Assembly (NCBI RefSeq): GCF_014174395.1
Contig: NZ_JABEQD010000005.1
Location: forward strand, 1 to 64,000
Origin: Gluconacetobacter aggeris
Lineage (GTDB): Bacteria; Pseudomonadota; Alphaproteobacteria; Acetobacterales; Acetobacteraceae
Reading direction: 5' to 3'
Length of the DNA stretch: 64,000 nt
Positions 53,126 to 62,455 of the stretch are shown in pieces. The notes below the pieces were generated by a model. That model was not told the DNA's origin. It was given only the letters and a program-made list of their open reading frames with translations, and did not search any database. The position numbers were made by a program, and so were the translations under genes. Numbering within the stretch: the stretch's first letter is position 1; each line of letters begins with the position of its first letter.

Positions 53126-54892
53126 ATGGTCCTGCGACGTTGGAGCCAGGATGCGCGTCTTTCGCTGGCTCGCCTGCCGTCTCTGGCGGGGCTGGGGCGG
53201 GTTCCCGCCGCCCCGGTCCATGCCGTGCGCGATTTGTGGCCCGGTGACCCGACATCGGGCGCGCAACTGGCCCTCGGCAGCCTGACCTACGCGGGGGTTA
53301 TGCGGCGAATCGGGCCGGGGCGATGGGAGGACCCGTCCTATCCCGATTCGTTCCGGGCCTATCTGCATGGCTTCACATGGCTGCGGGACCTGCGCGCCGT
53401 CGGAACCGATTCGGCGCGGCTCCAGGCGCGCGCGCTGGTCAATGATTGGCTGGACCATCCTCCGACCGACTCGATGGTGCGCGACTGTGCCGTGACTGGC
53501 GCCAGGCTGGCTGCGTGGCTGGGGCATTACGATTTCTTCGCCGCATCGGCCGATGACGGGTTCCGCCAGCGCCTGATGCAGCGGCTGCTGGCCGAGGGAC
53601 GAACGATCGCAGCGCTGCTGCCGCCCGAGACGCATGACTGGCGGGCACTGATCGCCTTCAAGGGCCTGCTGGCCGCTGCGATCGCGATGCCCGAACATAG
53701 CGGATTCCTTTCCCGGTTCATGCGCTATCTGGATGCCGAACTGGCGCGGCAGATCATGCAGGATGGGTGTCACATCCAGCGCAGCCCCGAAATCCAGTTT
53801 CTGGCATTGCGCGAGCTGGCCGAAATGCGGGCGATGCTGCAGGCCGCCCAGTTGCCGTTGCCGGACTCACTGGCGCTGGCACTCGATCGCATGAGCCCGG
53901 TGCTGCGGGCCATGCGGCATGGTGATGGGGGGCTGGCGCTGTTCAACGGCAGCCATGCCGGCAATGTAGCGATGATCGAGATGGTGCTGGCGCAATCGAC
54001 GCGGTCGCGGGTGGTGGCGACCACCATGCCCGATGGGGGCTTTATCCGGTTGCAGGTCGGACGATCCCTGCTGCTGCTCGACGCGGCGGCGCCTCCGCCG
54101 CCTGGTTTCGATGCGTTGGCCCATGCAGGGACGTTGTCTTTCGAATTCTCGGTGGCGCGGCAGCGCGTGATCGTCAATTGCGGTGCCGGGCAGACAGCGG
54201 AATGGCGGCGTGCGCTGCGTGAAAGTGCCGCGCATTCGCTGTTGGTGCTGGAAGGTCGGTCGTCTTCGGATATCGGGCCCGATGGTGATATCCAGCGTCG
54301 GCCCGCGCATGTGACTGCGGAACAGATGGGCCAGGATGGAGCCCATTGGCTGGACCTGTCACATGATGGCTATCACGCTCCGTTCGGTGCCTCGTGGCGT
54401 CGCCGGCTCTATCTGGGGGAGGGGGGGGAAGACCTGCGGGGAGAGGAAATCATCGAGGGTGAGCGGATGCAATCCTTCGATCTGCGTTTTCATCTTCATC
54501 CTTCAGTCGGGGCGGAATGGGATGCTGAGGGGCAGATCGTCGTCCTGGACGTCGGCGGCCGGATCTGGAAATTCCGGGCTGATGGCGGAACGCTCGCAGT
54601 CGAGGAGAGCATCTATTGCGGTGGGCTGAAACCCGAACGGACACGCCAGATCGTCATCCACGTGCGTCCGGGCGACGAACTGACGGCTGAAGCGACGGAG
54701 GAGTCTCCACCGGATGCGGCGACGGAGATGCAGTCCGGTGAAGGGGCCCTGCCCGACAGGGATGGTGACAGTGAGGAACCTGAGACGAAAGCGGCGGATA
54801 TTCCAGTTCCTCCTGCCCGCACAGCGCGGACAGGAAGCGGGGAGCGGACGCGCCAGATCGTTCGCTGGGGATTGATGCGGATGGAAGGATAG
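53126..54892 (+). CDS. Heparinase II/III-like protein
   Basis: 588 residues with a GAGAGGGG ribosome site. The N-terminal half is an alpha/alpha-toroid (FRAYLHGFTWLRDLRAVG, VNDWLDHPPTDSMVRDCAVTGARLAAWLGHYDFFAA), and the C-terminal half is the beta-sandwich (GDGGLALFNGSHAG, RVIVNCGAG, SHDGYHAPFGASWRRRLYL). The acidic C-terminal tail is low complexity. It has no signal peptide. Alphaproteobacterial members next to rsmB are common and their substrate is unknown; an acidic glycan lyase is possible but catalytic residues were not confirmed. Confidence 0.85.
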   Translation: MVLRRWSQDARLSLARLPSLAGLGRVPAAPVHAVRDLWPGDPTSGAQLALGSLTYAGVMRRIGPGRWEDPSYPDSFRAYLHGFTWLRDLRAVGTDSARLQARALVNDWLDHPPTDSMVRDCAVTGARLAAWLGHYDFFAASADDGFRQRLMQRLLAEGRTIAALLPPETHDWRALIAFKGLLAAAIAMPEHSGFLSRFMRYLDAELARQIMQDGCHIQRSPEIQFLALRELAEMRAMLQAAQLPLPDSLALALDRMSPVLRAMRHGDGGLALFNGSHAGNVAMIEMVLAQSTRSRVVATTMPDGGFIRLQVGRSLLLLDAAAPPPPGFDALAHAGTLSFEFSVARQRVIVNCGAGQTAEWRRALRESAAHSLLVLEGRSSSDIGPDGDIQRRPAHVTAEQMGQDGAHWLDLSHDGYHAPFGASWRRRLYLGEGGEDLRGEEIIEGERMQSFDLRFHLHPSVGAEWDAEGQIVVLDVGGRIWKFRADGGTLAVEESIYCGGLKPERTRQIVIHVRPGDELTAEATEESPPDAATEMQSGEGALPDRDGDSEEPETKAADIPVPPARTARTGSGERTRQIVRWGLMRMEG

Positions 54893-55062
54893 GCCGGTCT
54901 CCACCGGGCCACGCTGCCCGTCGCCGTGGCATTGCGTGTCCTGAACGTGCCCGGGAGGGTTACCGGGAAGATAGGGCACGATGCTAAGAGAGGGGCATGG
55001 CGTGGAGATGAAGGGAAAGAATGTTCTGCATGCGGATGGTCGGTGCGGATCGCGTGTGAACG

Positions 55063-56232
55063 ATGATGAAGATTCTTGAAGTTACGAACGTCGATTTTTC
55101 CCTTCGGCATTTTCTTCTGCCTCTGATGCGGGGATTGCGGGCCGAGGGGCACGAGGTTGTCGGCGTCTGCGCGGACGGGCCCTTGCTGGCAGAGGTGAGG
55201 GACGAGGGATTTCGGGTCGAGACGGTTCCGATGGTGCGTTCATTTTCGCCGCTGGCGCAGATTAAGGCGCTGACGGCGCTGATGAACCTGATTCAGCGGG
55301 AGCAGCCGGACATCGTGCATGCGCATATGCCGATCAGCGGCCTGCTGGGGCGGCTGGCGGCGAAGCTCTGCGGCGTTCAGTGCGTGGCCTATACCTGCCA
55401 TGGATTTCTGTTCAACCAGCCTGGAGCAATGCCGCGGCGTGGCCTGTCGCTGGCTTTGGAATGGATGGCCGGCCGGATCACGGACCGCTATTTCACCGTT
55501 TCCACGCAGGAGGCCGAGGATGCGCAACGCCTACGCATCCACCCGACTCCTCTCGCACTAGGTAATGGCCGCGATCCGGCCAGCTTTCATCCCGACCCCG
55601 AATCGCGGCAGCGGATTCGTAATGAACTGGGCGTATCCGCGAGCGCAGTTGTGATCATCGTCGTTTCGCGACTGGTGCGACACAAGGGCTATCCGGAACT
55701 GCTCGAGGCCATGGAACAGGTTCCTGGGGCGGAACTCTGGGTGGTGGGGGAGCGCCTGGCCTCGGATCACGGTCCGTCGCTGGACGAGAATTTCGCTCGG
55801 GCGGAGGCCGAACTTGGTGGCCGGTTGCGCCAGTTGGGATATCGCCGGGATATTCCGGCCCTGCTGGCGGCTGCGGATATCTTTGTCCTGCCCAGTCATT
55901 TCGAGGGCCTGCCGATGTCGGTGATCGAGGCGATGCTGAGCGGGTTGCCGGTCGTGGCAACCGATATCCGTGGTCCGCGCGAGCAGGTGGTGACCGGACG
56001 CACCGGACTTCTGGTGCCTGCCGGAGAAGTCGCGCCGCTGGCCCGGGCGCTGCTACGTTTGGCACGGGATGGGGACCTGCGGTACCGGATGGGCGAAGCC
56101 GGGCGACAGCGTGCCCGCGGCCGCTATGATGAAGCGACAGTTACCGCCAATGCCGTCGCGGCGCTACTGGGTCATGGCGGTGAGGAAAATGAAGAAAACA
56201 AAGTGCTTGGCAATGAGAGCCCGCCCGTTTGA
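55063..56232 (+). CDS. GT4-family glycosyltransferase
   Basis: 389 residues with two ATG codons in a row at the start and no clear ribosome site. The GT-B fold shows MKILEVTNVDFSLRHFLLPLMRGLRAEGHEVVGVC, DIVHAHMPISGLLGRLAA, IIVVSRLVRHKGYPELLEAM, and the GPGTF E-x7-E motif in HFEGLPMSVIEAMLSGLPVVATDIRGPREQV. The sugar donor is not readable. A terminator follows, so it is a separate unit from the pilus operon; the pairing could mean pilin or surface sugar modification, but this is a guess. Confidence 0.88.
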   Translation: MMKILEVTNVDFSLRHFLLPLMRGLRAEGHEVVGVCADGPLLAEVRDEGFRVETVPMVRSFSPLAQIKALTALMNLIQREQPDIVHAHMPISGLLGRLAAKLCGVQCVAYTCHGFLFNQPGAMPRRGLSLALEWMAGRITDRYFTVSTQEAEDAQRLRIHPTPLALGNGRDPASFHPDPESRQRIRNELGVSASAVVIIVVSRLVRHKGYPELLEAMEQVPGAELWVVGERLASDHGPSLDENFARAEAELGGRLRQLGYRRDIPALLAAADIFVLPSHFEGLPMSVIEAMLSGLPVVATDIRGPREQVVTGRTGLLVPAGEVAPLARALLRLARDGDLRYRMGEAGRQRARGRYDEATVTANAVAALLGHGGEENEENKVLGNESPPV

Positions 56233-56283
56233 GGACACTGCCCAAGTGGCGCAAACGACATGACACTATCATGTGATTTTCCA

Positions 56284-56311
56284 CGGGCCCCGTATGGACA
56301 GGCCCGGTTTT
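56284..56311 (+). terminator. Terminator between the glycosyltransferase and the Tad operon
   Basis: CGGGCC (56284-56289) and GGCCCG (56301-56306) form a six-pair stem, followed by GTTTT. An AT-rich stretch after it may hold the flp promoter, though no clear -35/-10 pair was found. Confidence 0.55.
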
Positions 56312-56452
56312 GGTGGCTAAAATGTTAATATTGACTTGAAAAACGATTGAAAAGCCGGCCCGTTTCGGGGCTCCGGTATCGTGAATGCAATCGGTATTGA
56401 GTCTGTCCAGCGGATTGTGGGCTCTCAGGAATATTTGGAGAGGGCGAATGTC

Positions 56453-56674
56453 ATGCGGTTCCTGCGGGAAATTGTGGCCCTGAAATGCGATCGTCGGGGC
56501 GTAACTATGCTGGAATATGGGCTGATCGCAGCGCTGGTTGCTGTCGTGGCCGTTACCGCCTTGACGACTTTGGGCAAGAATCTGGGTAATACATTCAACA
56601 GCGTGGCGAGCCAGCTTCCGACGACCGATTCGACTACCGGGACTTCCCAGAATGGTGGTGTGAGTGCCCAGTAA
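56453..56674 (+). CDS. flp: Flp-type pilin
   Basis: 73 residues from the ATG at 56453 (GGAGAGGG upstream). The prepilin processing site is DRRGVTMLEYGLIAALVAVVAV: cleavage after G, with the glutamate and tyrosine (EY) needed for assembly. A single hydrophobic helix and a T/S-rich tail (TTDSTTGTSQNGG) follow. It is the main subunit of the Tad pilus and starts the operon. Confidence 0.93.
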   Translation: MRFLREIVALKCDRRGVTMLEYGLIAALVAVVAVTALTTLGKNLGNTFNSVASQLPTTDSTTGTSQNGGVSAQ

Positions 56675-56727
56675 CGAGGGCGGGTAACCATGTCGGCTGC
56701 TCCTAGTCGGGGTCGATATCCTTCGTG

Positions 56728-57243
56728 ATGTTTCATGTCGGAACGGCCGGGTGGTTTCTGACCTTGGCCTGTCTGGGCGGTGTGGTCGTGCTTTTGTTGC
56801 GCGCTGCTCTTCATGATATCGCAACCCGGCAGGTCTCCGACCAACTGGTTCTGGGCGTCGCGGGGCTGGATTTTCTCCTCGCCTGTCTGAACGGCCATCC
56901 GTGGCGCGGGCTCCTGTCCGGCCTGTGCCTATTCGCATTAGGGGTAGCCTGCTGGTCGCGTGGCTGGATGGGGGGTGGAGACGCCAAGTTGCTGGGGGCC
57001 GTGGGGCTGGCGTTGCGCCCCGACCAGATGCCGGTGCTGGTTATGGATATCGCATTGGCTGGCGGTGTGCTGGCGCTGGCTTATCTGTTGGGCAGGGCCA
57101 GTCTGCCGTCGCACTATGGGGGGACGGCCCCGCGGAACGGCATCGGACGTGTCCTGCGGATCGAGCGCTGGCGGCTACGTCGCGGATGCTCTCTACCCTA
57201 TGTCTGCGCCATAACGGGAGGAAGTCTGATCGTCCTTCTGTAA
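56728..57243 (+). CDS. cpaA: Prepilin peptidase (A24 family)
   Basis: 171 residues from the ATG at 56728. Several membrane helices; the two catalytic aspartates are in ALHDIATRQVSDQLVLG and WMGGGDAKLLGAVGLAL (the GxGD motif). It lacks the N-methylase domain, as usual for TadV/CpaA. It removes the leader of the Flp pilin encoded just before it. A GTG at 56725 is an alternative start. Confidence 0.93.
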   Translation: MFHVGTAGWFLTLACLGGVVVLLLRAALHDIATRQVSDQLVLGVAGLDFLLACLNGHPWRGLLSGLCLFALGVACWSRGWMGGGDAKLLGAVGLALRPDQMPVLVMDIALAGGVLALAYLLGRASLPSHYGGTAPRNGIGRVLRIERWRLRRGCSLPYVCAITGGSLIVLL

Positions 57244-57256
57244 TCGGGTCCATGTG

Positions 57257-58078
57257 ATGTTTCGTTCTGTTTTCTTTGTTCTTATGGCAATCGGCCTGGG
57301 GGGATTCGGGACGGTGGCATGGATCGCGACCCATCCTCCGATCGGGAAGCCGATGGTGCGACAAGTCGCCATGGTCAGGGTGCTGGCTGCGTCCCGGCCA
57401 CTGGATGGAGGATATCTGCTGAAGCCGGAGGACGTCACCACGGTTGACATCCCCCGAGAACGGGCAGCTACGGATATGACAATTGATTCGCCCGAAGCGC
57501 GTGAGGCGCTGACAGGTGCGATGCTGCTTCATGGCGCCGCGAGCGGGATGGTTCTGCGATCTGCCGATTTGCTGCGTCCGAGCGACAGGGGGTTTCTGGC
57601 CGTCGCGCTGCATGGAGGCATGCGGGCGGTGACGGTCGGCGTCGATGCGATTACGGGAACGGCCGGGCTGATCTGGCCTGGTGACCATGTTGATCTGATC
57701 CTGACCCAGACTTTTCCCACCGAACCTCGGACCGAACGGCGCGTGGTGGCCGAAATCGTTCTGTCGAACGTGCGGGTGATCGCCATCGACCGCCGCCTGG
57801 TGCAGGGAGGCGATGCTGGCAGGCAGCCACAGGCGCGAACGGTGACGCTGGAGGTTACCGCGACCCAGGCGGAACAGGTTTCTGTAGCGACGCATATGGG
57901 GCGCCTGTCGCTTGCGGTGCGCTCGGCACAGCCCGGCATCGGACCCGAACGGACACCGCCTGCCGCCTGGGCAGGTGATGTTTCGCGGACCATGCGCGAT
58001 GGCACGATACCGGCCCCGACTACCCGTTCGGTCATGCTGTATGAGGGCGGAGCGGATGGAAAGGAGGTTCGGTTCTGA
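57257..58078 (+). CDS. cpaB: Flp pilus assembly protein CpaB
   Basis: 273 residues. One N-terminal membrane anchor (VFFVLMAIGLGGFGTVAWIA) precedes a SAF-like domain: VRVLAASRPLDGGYLLKPEDVTTVDIP, and ITGTAGLIWPGDHVDLILTQTFP. The stop and the cpaC start overlap (TGATG). It is thought to work with the CpaC secretin in the periplasm. Confidence 0.9.
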   Translation: MFRSVFFVLMAIGLGGFGTVAWIATHPPIGKPMVRQVAMVRVLAASRPLDGGYLLKPEDVTTVDIPRERAATDMTIDSPEAREALTGAMLLHGAASGMVLRSADLLRPSDRGFLAVALHGGMRAVTVGVDAITGTAGLIWPGDHVDLILTQTFPTEPRTERRVVAEIVLSNVRVIAIDRRLVQGGDAGRQPQARTVTLEVTATQAEQVSVATHMGRLSLAVRSAQPGIGPERTPPAAWAGDVSRTMRDGTIPAPTTRSVMLYEGGADGKEVRF

Positions 58079-59475
58079 TGCGGGGTGGCGTGGTTGCGGC
58101 CCGGGTCGCGGTGCGACTGGTCGCGGCGGCGGCCCTTTGCGCCCTGCCGTTGACGAGCCCCCGTGGGCAGGAAACCGGCGCGGGAGAAACGGCTGACGGG
58201 CAGCATGCCCTTCGCCTGGAGGCCGGTAGCGGGCACATGGAATATCTGCCTGGGCCCGCCGCAAGGATCTTCGTCGTTGATCCCAAGATCGTGCAGGTTC
58301 GTCCAGCCGGAGGGACGAGCATGGTTCTCTACGGCGTGGCAGCCGGCCGGACCACGGTCATGGTGAGCGACGCCGATGGTCGGGTGATCGCGCAATTTAC
58401 GATCGACGTTACGCCGTCGCATTATGGGGCATCGCAGGCCGAAGCCGAGATCGCGCGACAACTGCCCGGCAGCCAGGTCCGGATTCAGCCCGATCTGCGG
58501 AATCTGGTGCTGACGGGCGTGGTCGAAGCGCCCGAGGATGCGGCGAAGGCGGAAGAGATCGCACGGGGATTTCTGTCCGATGGCCAAGGGGTGAACAACC
58601 GGATCGCTATCCGTTCGGCTACCCAGGTCACGCTGGTCGTGCGGATCGCCGAGATGGACCGGAACGTGGTTCGCCAACTTGGCATCGACTGGCAGGCGGT
58701 CGGCAATATGGGAAAGTTCGGCAGTTTTCCGGCGCTGACGCTGAACATGAATGCCAGCACGGCCGCCTGCGTCGCCACCCGCAATCCGTTTTGCCTGGGC
58801 AGTAACGTTAACGGCGTGGTGGATGCGTTGGCCCAGGACAATCTGGTGCGTCTGCTCGCGGAGCCGAATCTGACGGTCATGAGTGGGCAGAGCGCCAGTT
58901 TCCAGGTGGGAGGCCAATATCCCATTCCCCTGGCGCAGCAGGCCGGAGCCATTTCGGTTGCCTTCAAGAGCTACGGCGTCAGTCTGGCATTCCTGCCGAC
59001 GGTCTTCAGCAACGGGCGGATCAACCTGCATGTGGTGCCGGAAGTGAGCCAGTTGAGCAATCAGAACAGCGTCTCGGTCACCACGTCTGGTTCTACCTCC
59101 GTCATTCCGGCCCTGACCGTCCGACGGGCGGAGACGACGGTGGAACTGGGCAGCGGCGAGACTTTCGCCATTGCCGGCCTACTGGAGGACTCTCTGACGG
59201 ATTCGACCAGAGCCATTCCCGGAGCCGGCGATATCCCGGTGCTGGGTTCGCTGTTCCGGTCTGGCAATTTCAACCGACAGGAGACTGAACTGGTCATTCT
59301 GGTCACGCCGTATCTGGTGCGACCGGTAGCTGATCGCACCCGCATGGCGGCACCGACCGATATGGCGGGGGTGCCCGGCGAGTTGGACCGCCTGCTGTTG
59401 CTGCGGCAGGCGACGCCCACGCAGCCCGCCCGGCCGGTCGTTGTTCCGGGCAGTGCCGGTTTCTTCGTCGAATGA
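58078..59475 (+). CDS. cpaC: Tad secretin CpaC
   Basis: 465 residues with a signal peptide (LVAAAALCALPLTSPRGQE). An N-terminal pilus-channel domain (RIFVVDPKIVQVRPAGGTSMVLYGVAAGRTTVMV) is followed by a BON-like segment (LPGSQVRIQPDLRNLVLTGVV) and the secretin domain (LLAEPNLTVMSGQSASFQVGGQYPIP, VPEVSQL, LTVRRAETTVELGSGETFAIAGLL). It forms the outer-membrane channel. It overlaps both neighbours. Confidence 0.93.
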   Translation: MRGGVVAARVAVRLVAAAALCALPLTSPRGQETGAGETADGQHALRLEAGSGHMEYLPGPAARIFVVDPKIVQVRPAGGTSMVLYGVAAGRTTVMVSDADGRVIAQFTIDVTPSHYGASQAEAEIARQLPGSQVRIQPDLRNLVLTGVVEAPEDAAKAEEIARGFLSDGQGVNNRIAIRSATQVTLVVRIAEMDRNVVRQLGIDWQAVGNMGKFGSFPALTLNMNASTAACVATRNPFCLGSNVNGVVDALAQDNLVRLLAEPNLTVMSGQSASFQVGGQYPIPLAQQAGAISVAFKSYGVSLAFLPTVFSNGRINLHVVPEVSQLSNQNSVSVTTSGSTSVIPALTVRRAETTVELGSGETFAIAGLLEDSLTDSTRAIPGAGDIPVLGSLFRSGNFNRQETELVILVTPYLVRPVADRTRMAAPTDMAGVPGELDRLLLLRQATPTQPARPVVVPGSAGFFVE

Positions 59476-59486
59476 AGGGGAATGGC

Positions 59487-59825
59487 ATGAGGCATTTCCG
59501 GGGCGATCTGCTGTTCTGTGCCCTGGCTTTTCTGTCGAGTTGCTCCTCACTGGAGCCATACCGCAAGCCCTATGCCTGGCATCCGGCTGGTGCCAATGAG
59601 GCAAATCTGGCGGCGATGGTGGCCGATCCGCATGATCTTGCGAGAGGACGATCGGATCAGGAGACGGACGGGCAGGCTGCGGTGTTGGCGATCGAGCATG
59701 TACGGGAGGACAAGCCGAAGCGCCTGCCATCCACCAGTGGGATTTTCGGCGGTGGCATGGGATCCGGATCGGGACTGGCGGCCGGTGGAAACGGCGGCTT
59801 GCCCGTTTCCGCATACGGACACTGA
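59487..59825 (+). CDS. Short CpaD-like pilus lipoprotein
   Basis: 112 residues from the ATG at 59487 (AAGGGG upstream; an ATG at 59472 overlaps the cpaC stop). A signal with a lipobox (FLSSC) starts the protein. NEANLAAMVADPHDLARGRSDQETDGQAAVLAI matches the C-terminal motif of CpaD/TadD-type pilus proteins (NLAAMVADP-DL). The usual ~100-residue domain before that motif is missing, replaced by a few residues, and the G-rich tail (GGGMGSGSGLAAGGNGG) is extra. It is at the usual cpaD position between cpaC and cpaE. Confidence 0.75.
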   Translation: MRHFRGDLLFCALAFLSSCSSLEPYRKPYAWHPAGANEANLAAMVADPHDLARGRSDQETDGQAAVLAIEHVREDKPKRLPSTSGIFGGGMGSGSGLAAGGNGGLPVSAYGH

Positions 59826-59828
59826 ACG

Positions 59829-61055
59829 ATGACGGGCGGAATGGATACTGCGGGCCGGCATGACAGACCATTTCTGGTGGGTTTTGTAGGCGACGCCGCG
59901 ACGGAGGCGATCATTCGCGACGGGCTGGGACCGTTTGTCGGTTTAACGATCGATCTTCGCCGTGGGTCTGTTCGGGCCGCCACCGCCGCTTTGCGCAAGC
60001 AGGCGACGCCGAAAGTACTGATTGTCGATATCGGGGACGAGAAGCAGCCGATTAGCGCCCTGCGCGAATTGGCCCATGTGGTTGAGCCGGATGTTTCGGT
60101 GTTGCTGATTGGCAGCATCGACAGTGCGGATTTCTATCGCGAGGTCACGCGCGGGCTCGGTGTGTTGGAATATCTGCCGCGCCCGTTGACGCGCGAGAAG
60201 ATCGCGCGTGAATTCGGGCCGGTGCTGGTGGGCCAGATCCCTGAGCGCGACAATGGCGGCAGGTGCGTGACCGTTACGGGCGTGCGGGGCGGAGTCGGCG
60301 CTTCGACCATTGCCACCAATCTGGCCTGGTTATCTGGTGTGGCGATGCAGCGCCATACGGTAATGCTGGATGCCGACCTGTATCGGGGGATAGCGGCCCT
60401 GCTGCTGGATGTGGCAGCGGGAACGGGGTTGTGCCAAGCGTTGGAAATGCCCGAGCGGATCGACGTGCTGCTGGCGGAACGCGCAGCCGTCCCGGTGGCC
60501 GAAAGGCTTCATGTGCTGGCGGATCGCCTCGATTTCATGACCGAACTGAACTGCGCGCCGGGCGCGACGCGCGCCCTGTTGGGTGCGTTGCGGAATCGAT
60601 ATAATTTTATCGTGGCGGATGTGCCGTTCGTGCCGAATGCGTTCGGCCGTGACTTGCTGGTGGAGGTGCATCAGCGCGTCCTGGTTCTGGAGCCGACCTT
60701 GGCATCGGTGCGCGAGACCTTGAGACTGTTGGAGGTTCCTCCCGGCCCATTGCAGAAGCAGCGACCGGTTCTGGTCCTGAACCGCGTAGGCCGGGTGGGC
60801 GCGCTGAACCGCCGGCAGGTAGAGGATGCGCTCAAAAGTCACGTCGACCTAACCATTCCCGACTTGCCACGCCAGATCGGCAACGCCGAAACGCTGGGCG
60901 AGGCGGCGGCAGCCACGCGCGGCACGTTCCGCAATGCAATGCTGGAACTGGCGCGGCAGGTCGACGCAGTGGGGATGCTGGATGCCGGCTCCGGACTGTC
61001 GGTGTCGGTGACAGCCGGGATCGGACGGCGCTGGCTGCCATTCGGTTGGCAATGA
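59829..61055 (+). CDS. cpaE: Pilus localisation ATPase CpaE
   Basis: 408 residues. A receiver-like N-terminal domain (FLVGFVGDAATEAIIRD, VSVLLIGSIDSADFYREV) precedes a MinD/ParA-type ATPase: VTVTGVRGGVGASTIATNLAW is the CpaE form of the Walker A motif (no signature lysine), with MLDADLYRG and FIVADVPFVPN. It directs the pilus machinery, in Caulobacter to the pole. The stop overlaps the cpaF start (ATGA). Confidence 0.9.
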   Translation: MTGGMDTAGRHDRPFLVGFVGDAATEAIIRDGLGPFVGLTIDLRRGSVRAATAALRKQATPKVLIVDIGDEKQPISALRELAHVVEPDVSVLLIGSIDSADFYREVTRGLGVLEYLPRPLTREKIAREFGPVLVGQIPERDNGGRCVTVTGVRGGVGASTIATNLAWLSGVAMQRHTVMLDADLYRGIAALLLDVAAGTGLCQALEMPERIDVLLAERAAVPVAERLHVLADRLDFMTELNCAPGATRALLGALRNRYNFIVADVPFVPNAFGRDLLVEVHQRVLVLEPTLASVRETLRLLEVPPGPLQKQRPVLVLNRVGRVGALNRRQVEDALKSHVDLTIPDLPRQIGNAETLGEAAAATRGTFRNAMLELARQVDAVGMLDAGSGLSVSVTAGIGRRWLPFGWQ

Positions 61056-62455
61056 CGGGGTTTCAGCCTCCGCTTTTCGGCCGGCGTATGGTCGCGGGCA
61101 TGCCGCTCTCGGCGCCCGATTCGGCCACGCGGGCAGAACGGCCGTCTGGTCCTCGGGTCAGGACGGAACCCGCCGCTGCCAGCCTGCCACTTCCGATCCT
61201 TGCCGATCTGCGCGCGATCTGTCTGGAGCGGTTGGATCCGGCGGCTGTGGCCGTCATGGCGCCGGAGCGGCTGCGGGCGGATATGGAGCGGCTGATTTCC
61301 GAGATCGCGACCGAACGGCGCATCCAGTTGAATAGTCGCGAGCAGCGGGTCCTGGCCGAGGAACTTGTCTTTGACATGCTTGGACTGGGGCCGCTGGAGC
61401 CGCTTCTGGATGATGAGGCGATCAGCGAAATTATGGTGAACGGACCTGAGAGGGTCTTCATTGAAACGAGGGGTAGGCTGATCGCCTCTGGGGTGCGGTT
61501 CCGCGATACGGCCCATCTCGTGGCGGTCTGCCAGCGGATCGCGTCTGCCGTCGGGCGGCGGATTGACGAATCGAACCCGATGACGGATGCGCGGCTGCGC
61601 GACGGGTCGCGCGTCAATATTGTCTTTCCACCACTGGCTCTCGACGGCCCGTATCTGACGATCCGGAAATTCGGGCGACAGATCATCGATTTCGAGCGGC
61701 TGCTCGCCTTCGGCTCGCTGAGCGCGCCGGTCGCGCGCGTGCTGCGCATCGCCGCCCAGGCGCGGCTGAACATCATCGTTTCCGGCGGCACTGGGGCCGG
61801 CAAGACGACGTTGCTGAACGCCCTCTCGCAGTTGATCGATTCCGGGGAGCGGGTGATTACCATCGAGGACGCGGCGGAACTGCAATTGCAGCAGCCTCAT
61901 GTAGTGCGCTTGGAAACGCGGCCGGCGAACCTGGAGGGGGGCGGGGAAATCGCGCAGCGCGAACTGATGCGCAACGCGCTACGTATGCGCCCCGATCGTA
62001 TCATCATCGGGGAATGCCGGGGGCAGGAAGCCTTTGACATGCTGCAAGCGATGAATACCGGTCATGACGGCAGCATGTCCACAGTACATGCCAATACCAC
62101 CCGGGATGCGCTGACGCGTATCGAGAACATGGTACAGATGGGCAATATGGCTCTGCCTTTGCACGCGATCCGTACCCAGATCGTCGGTGCCATCGACTTG
62201 ATCATTCAGGTGCAGCGCCAGCGCGATGGGGGCCGGCGCATTGTCCAGGTCACGGAAATCTGCGGCATGGATGGCGATGTCGTTACACTCAATGACATCT
62301 TCCGCTTCGAGCTTCAGGGCGAGGGAGCGGACGGGCGCCTGATCGGGCGTTATGCGGTCAGTCGCATGCCGCCGGCTTTCCTGCGTCGTCTGGCCTGTTT
62401 CGGCCTGGAACGCGAATGGCATGGCGCCCTTGAGCAGGCCGCTGGCGAATGCTGA
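61052..62455 (+). CDS. cpaF: Pilus assembly ATPase CpaF/TadA
   Basis: 467 residues. Motifs: [32 protein letters not shown], the ASP-box-like [20 protein letters not shown], Walker [79 protein letters not shown] (Walker B and His box). It powers pilin polymerisation and possibly retraction. It overlaps cpaE by four bases and tadB by seven. Confidence 0.95.
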   Translation: MTGFQPPLFGRRMVAGMPLSAPDSATRAERPSGPRVRTEPAAASLPLPILADLRAICLERLDPAAVAVMAPERLRADMERLISEIATERRIQLNSREQRVLAEELVFDMLGLGPLEPLLDDEAISEIMVNGPERVFIETRGRLIASGVRFRDTAHLVAVCQRIASAVGRRIDESNPMTDARLRDGSRVNIVFPPLALDGPYLTIRKFGRQIIDFERLLAFGSLSAPVARVLRIAAQARLNIIVSGGTGAGKTTLLNALSQLIDSGERVITIEDAAELQLQQPHVVRLETRPANLEGGGEIAQRELMRNALRMRPDRIIIGECRGQEAFDMLQAMNTGHDGSMSTVHANTTRDALTRIENMVQMGNMALPLHAIRTQIVGAIDLIIQVQRQRDGGRRIVQVTEICGMDGDVVTLNDIFRFELQGEGADGRLIGRYAVSRMPPAFLRRLACFGLEREWHGALEQAAGEC

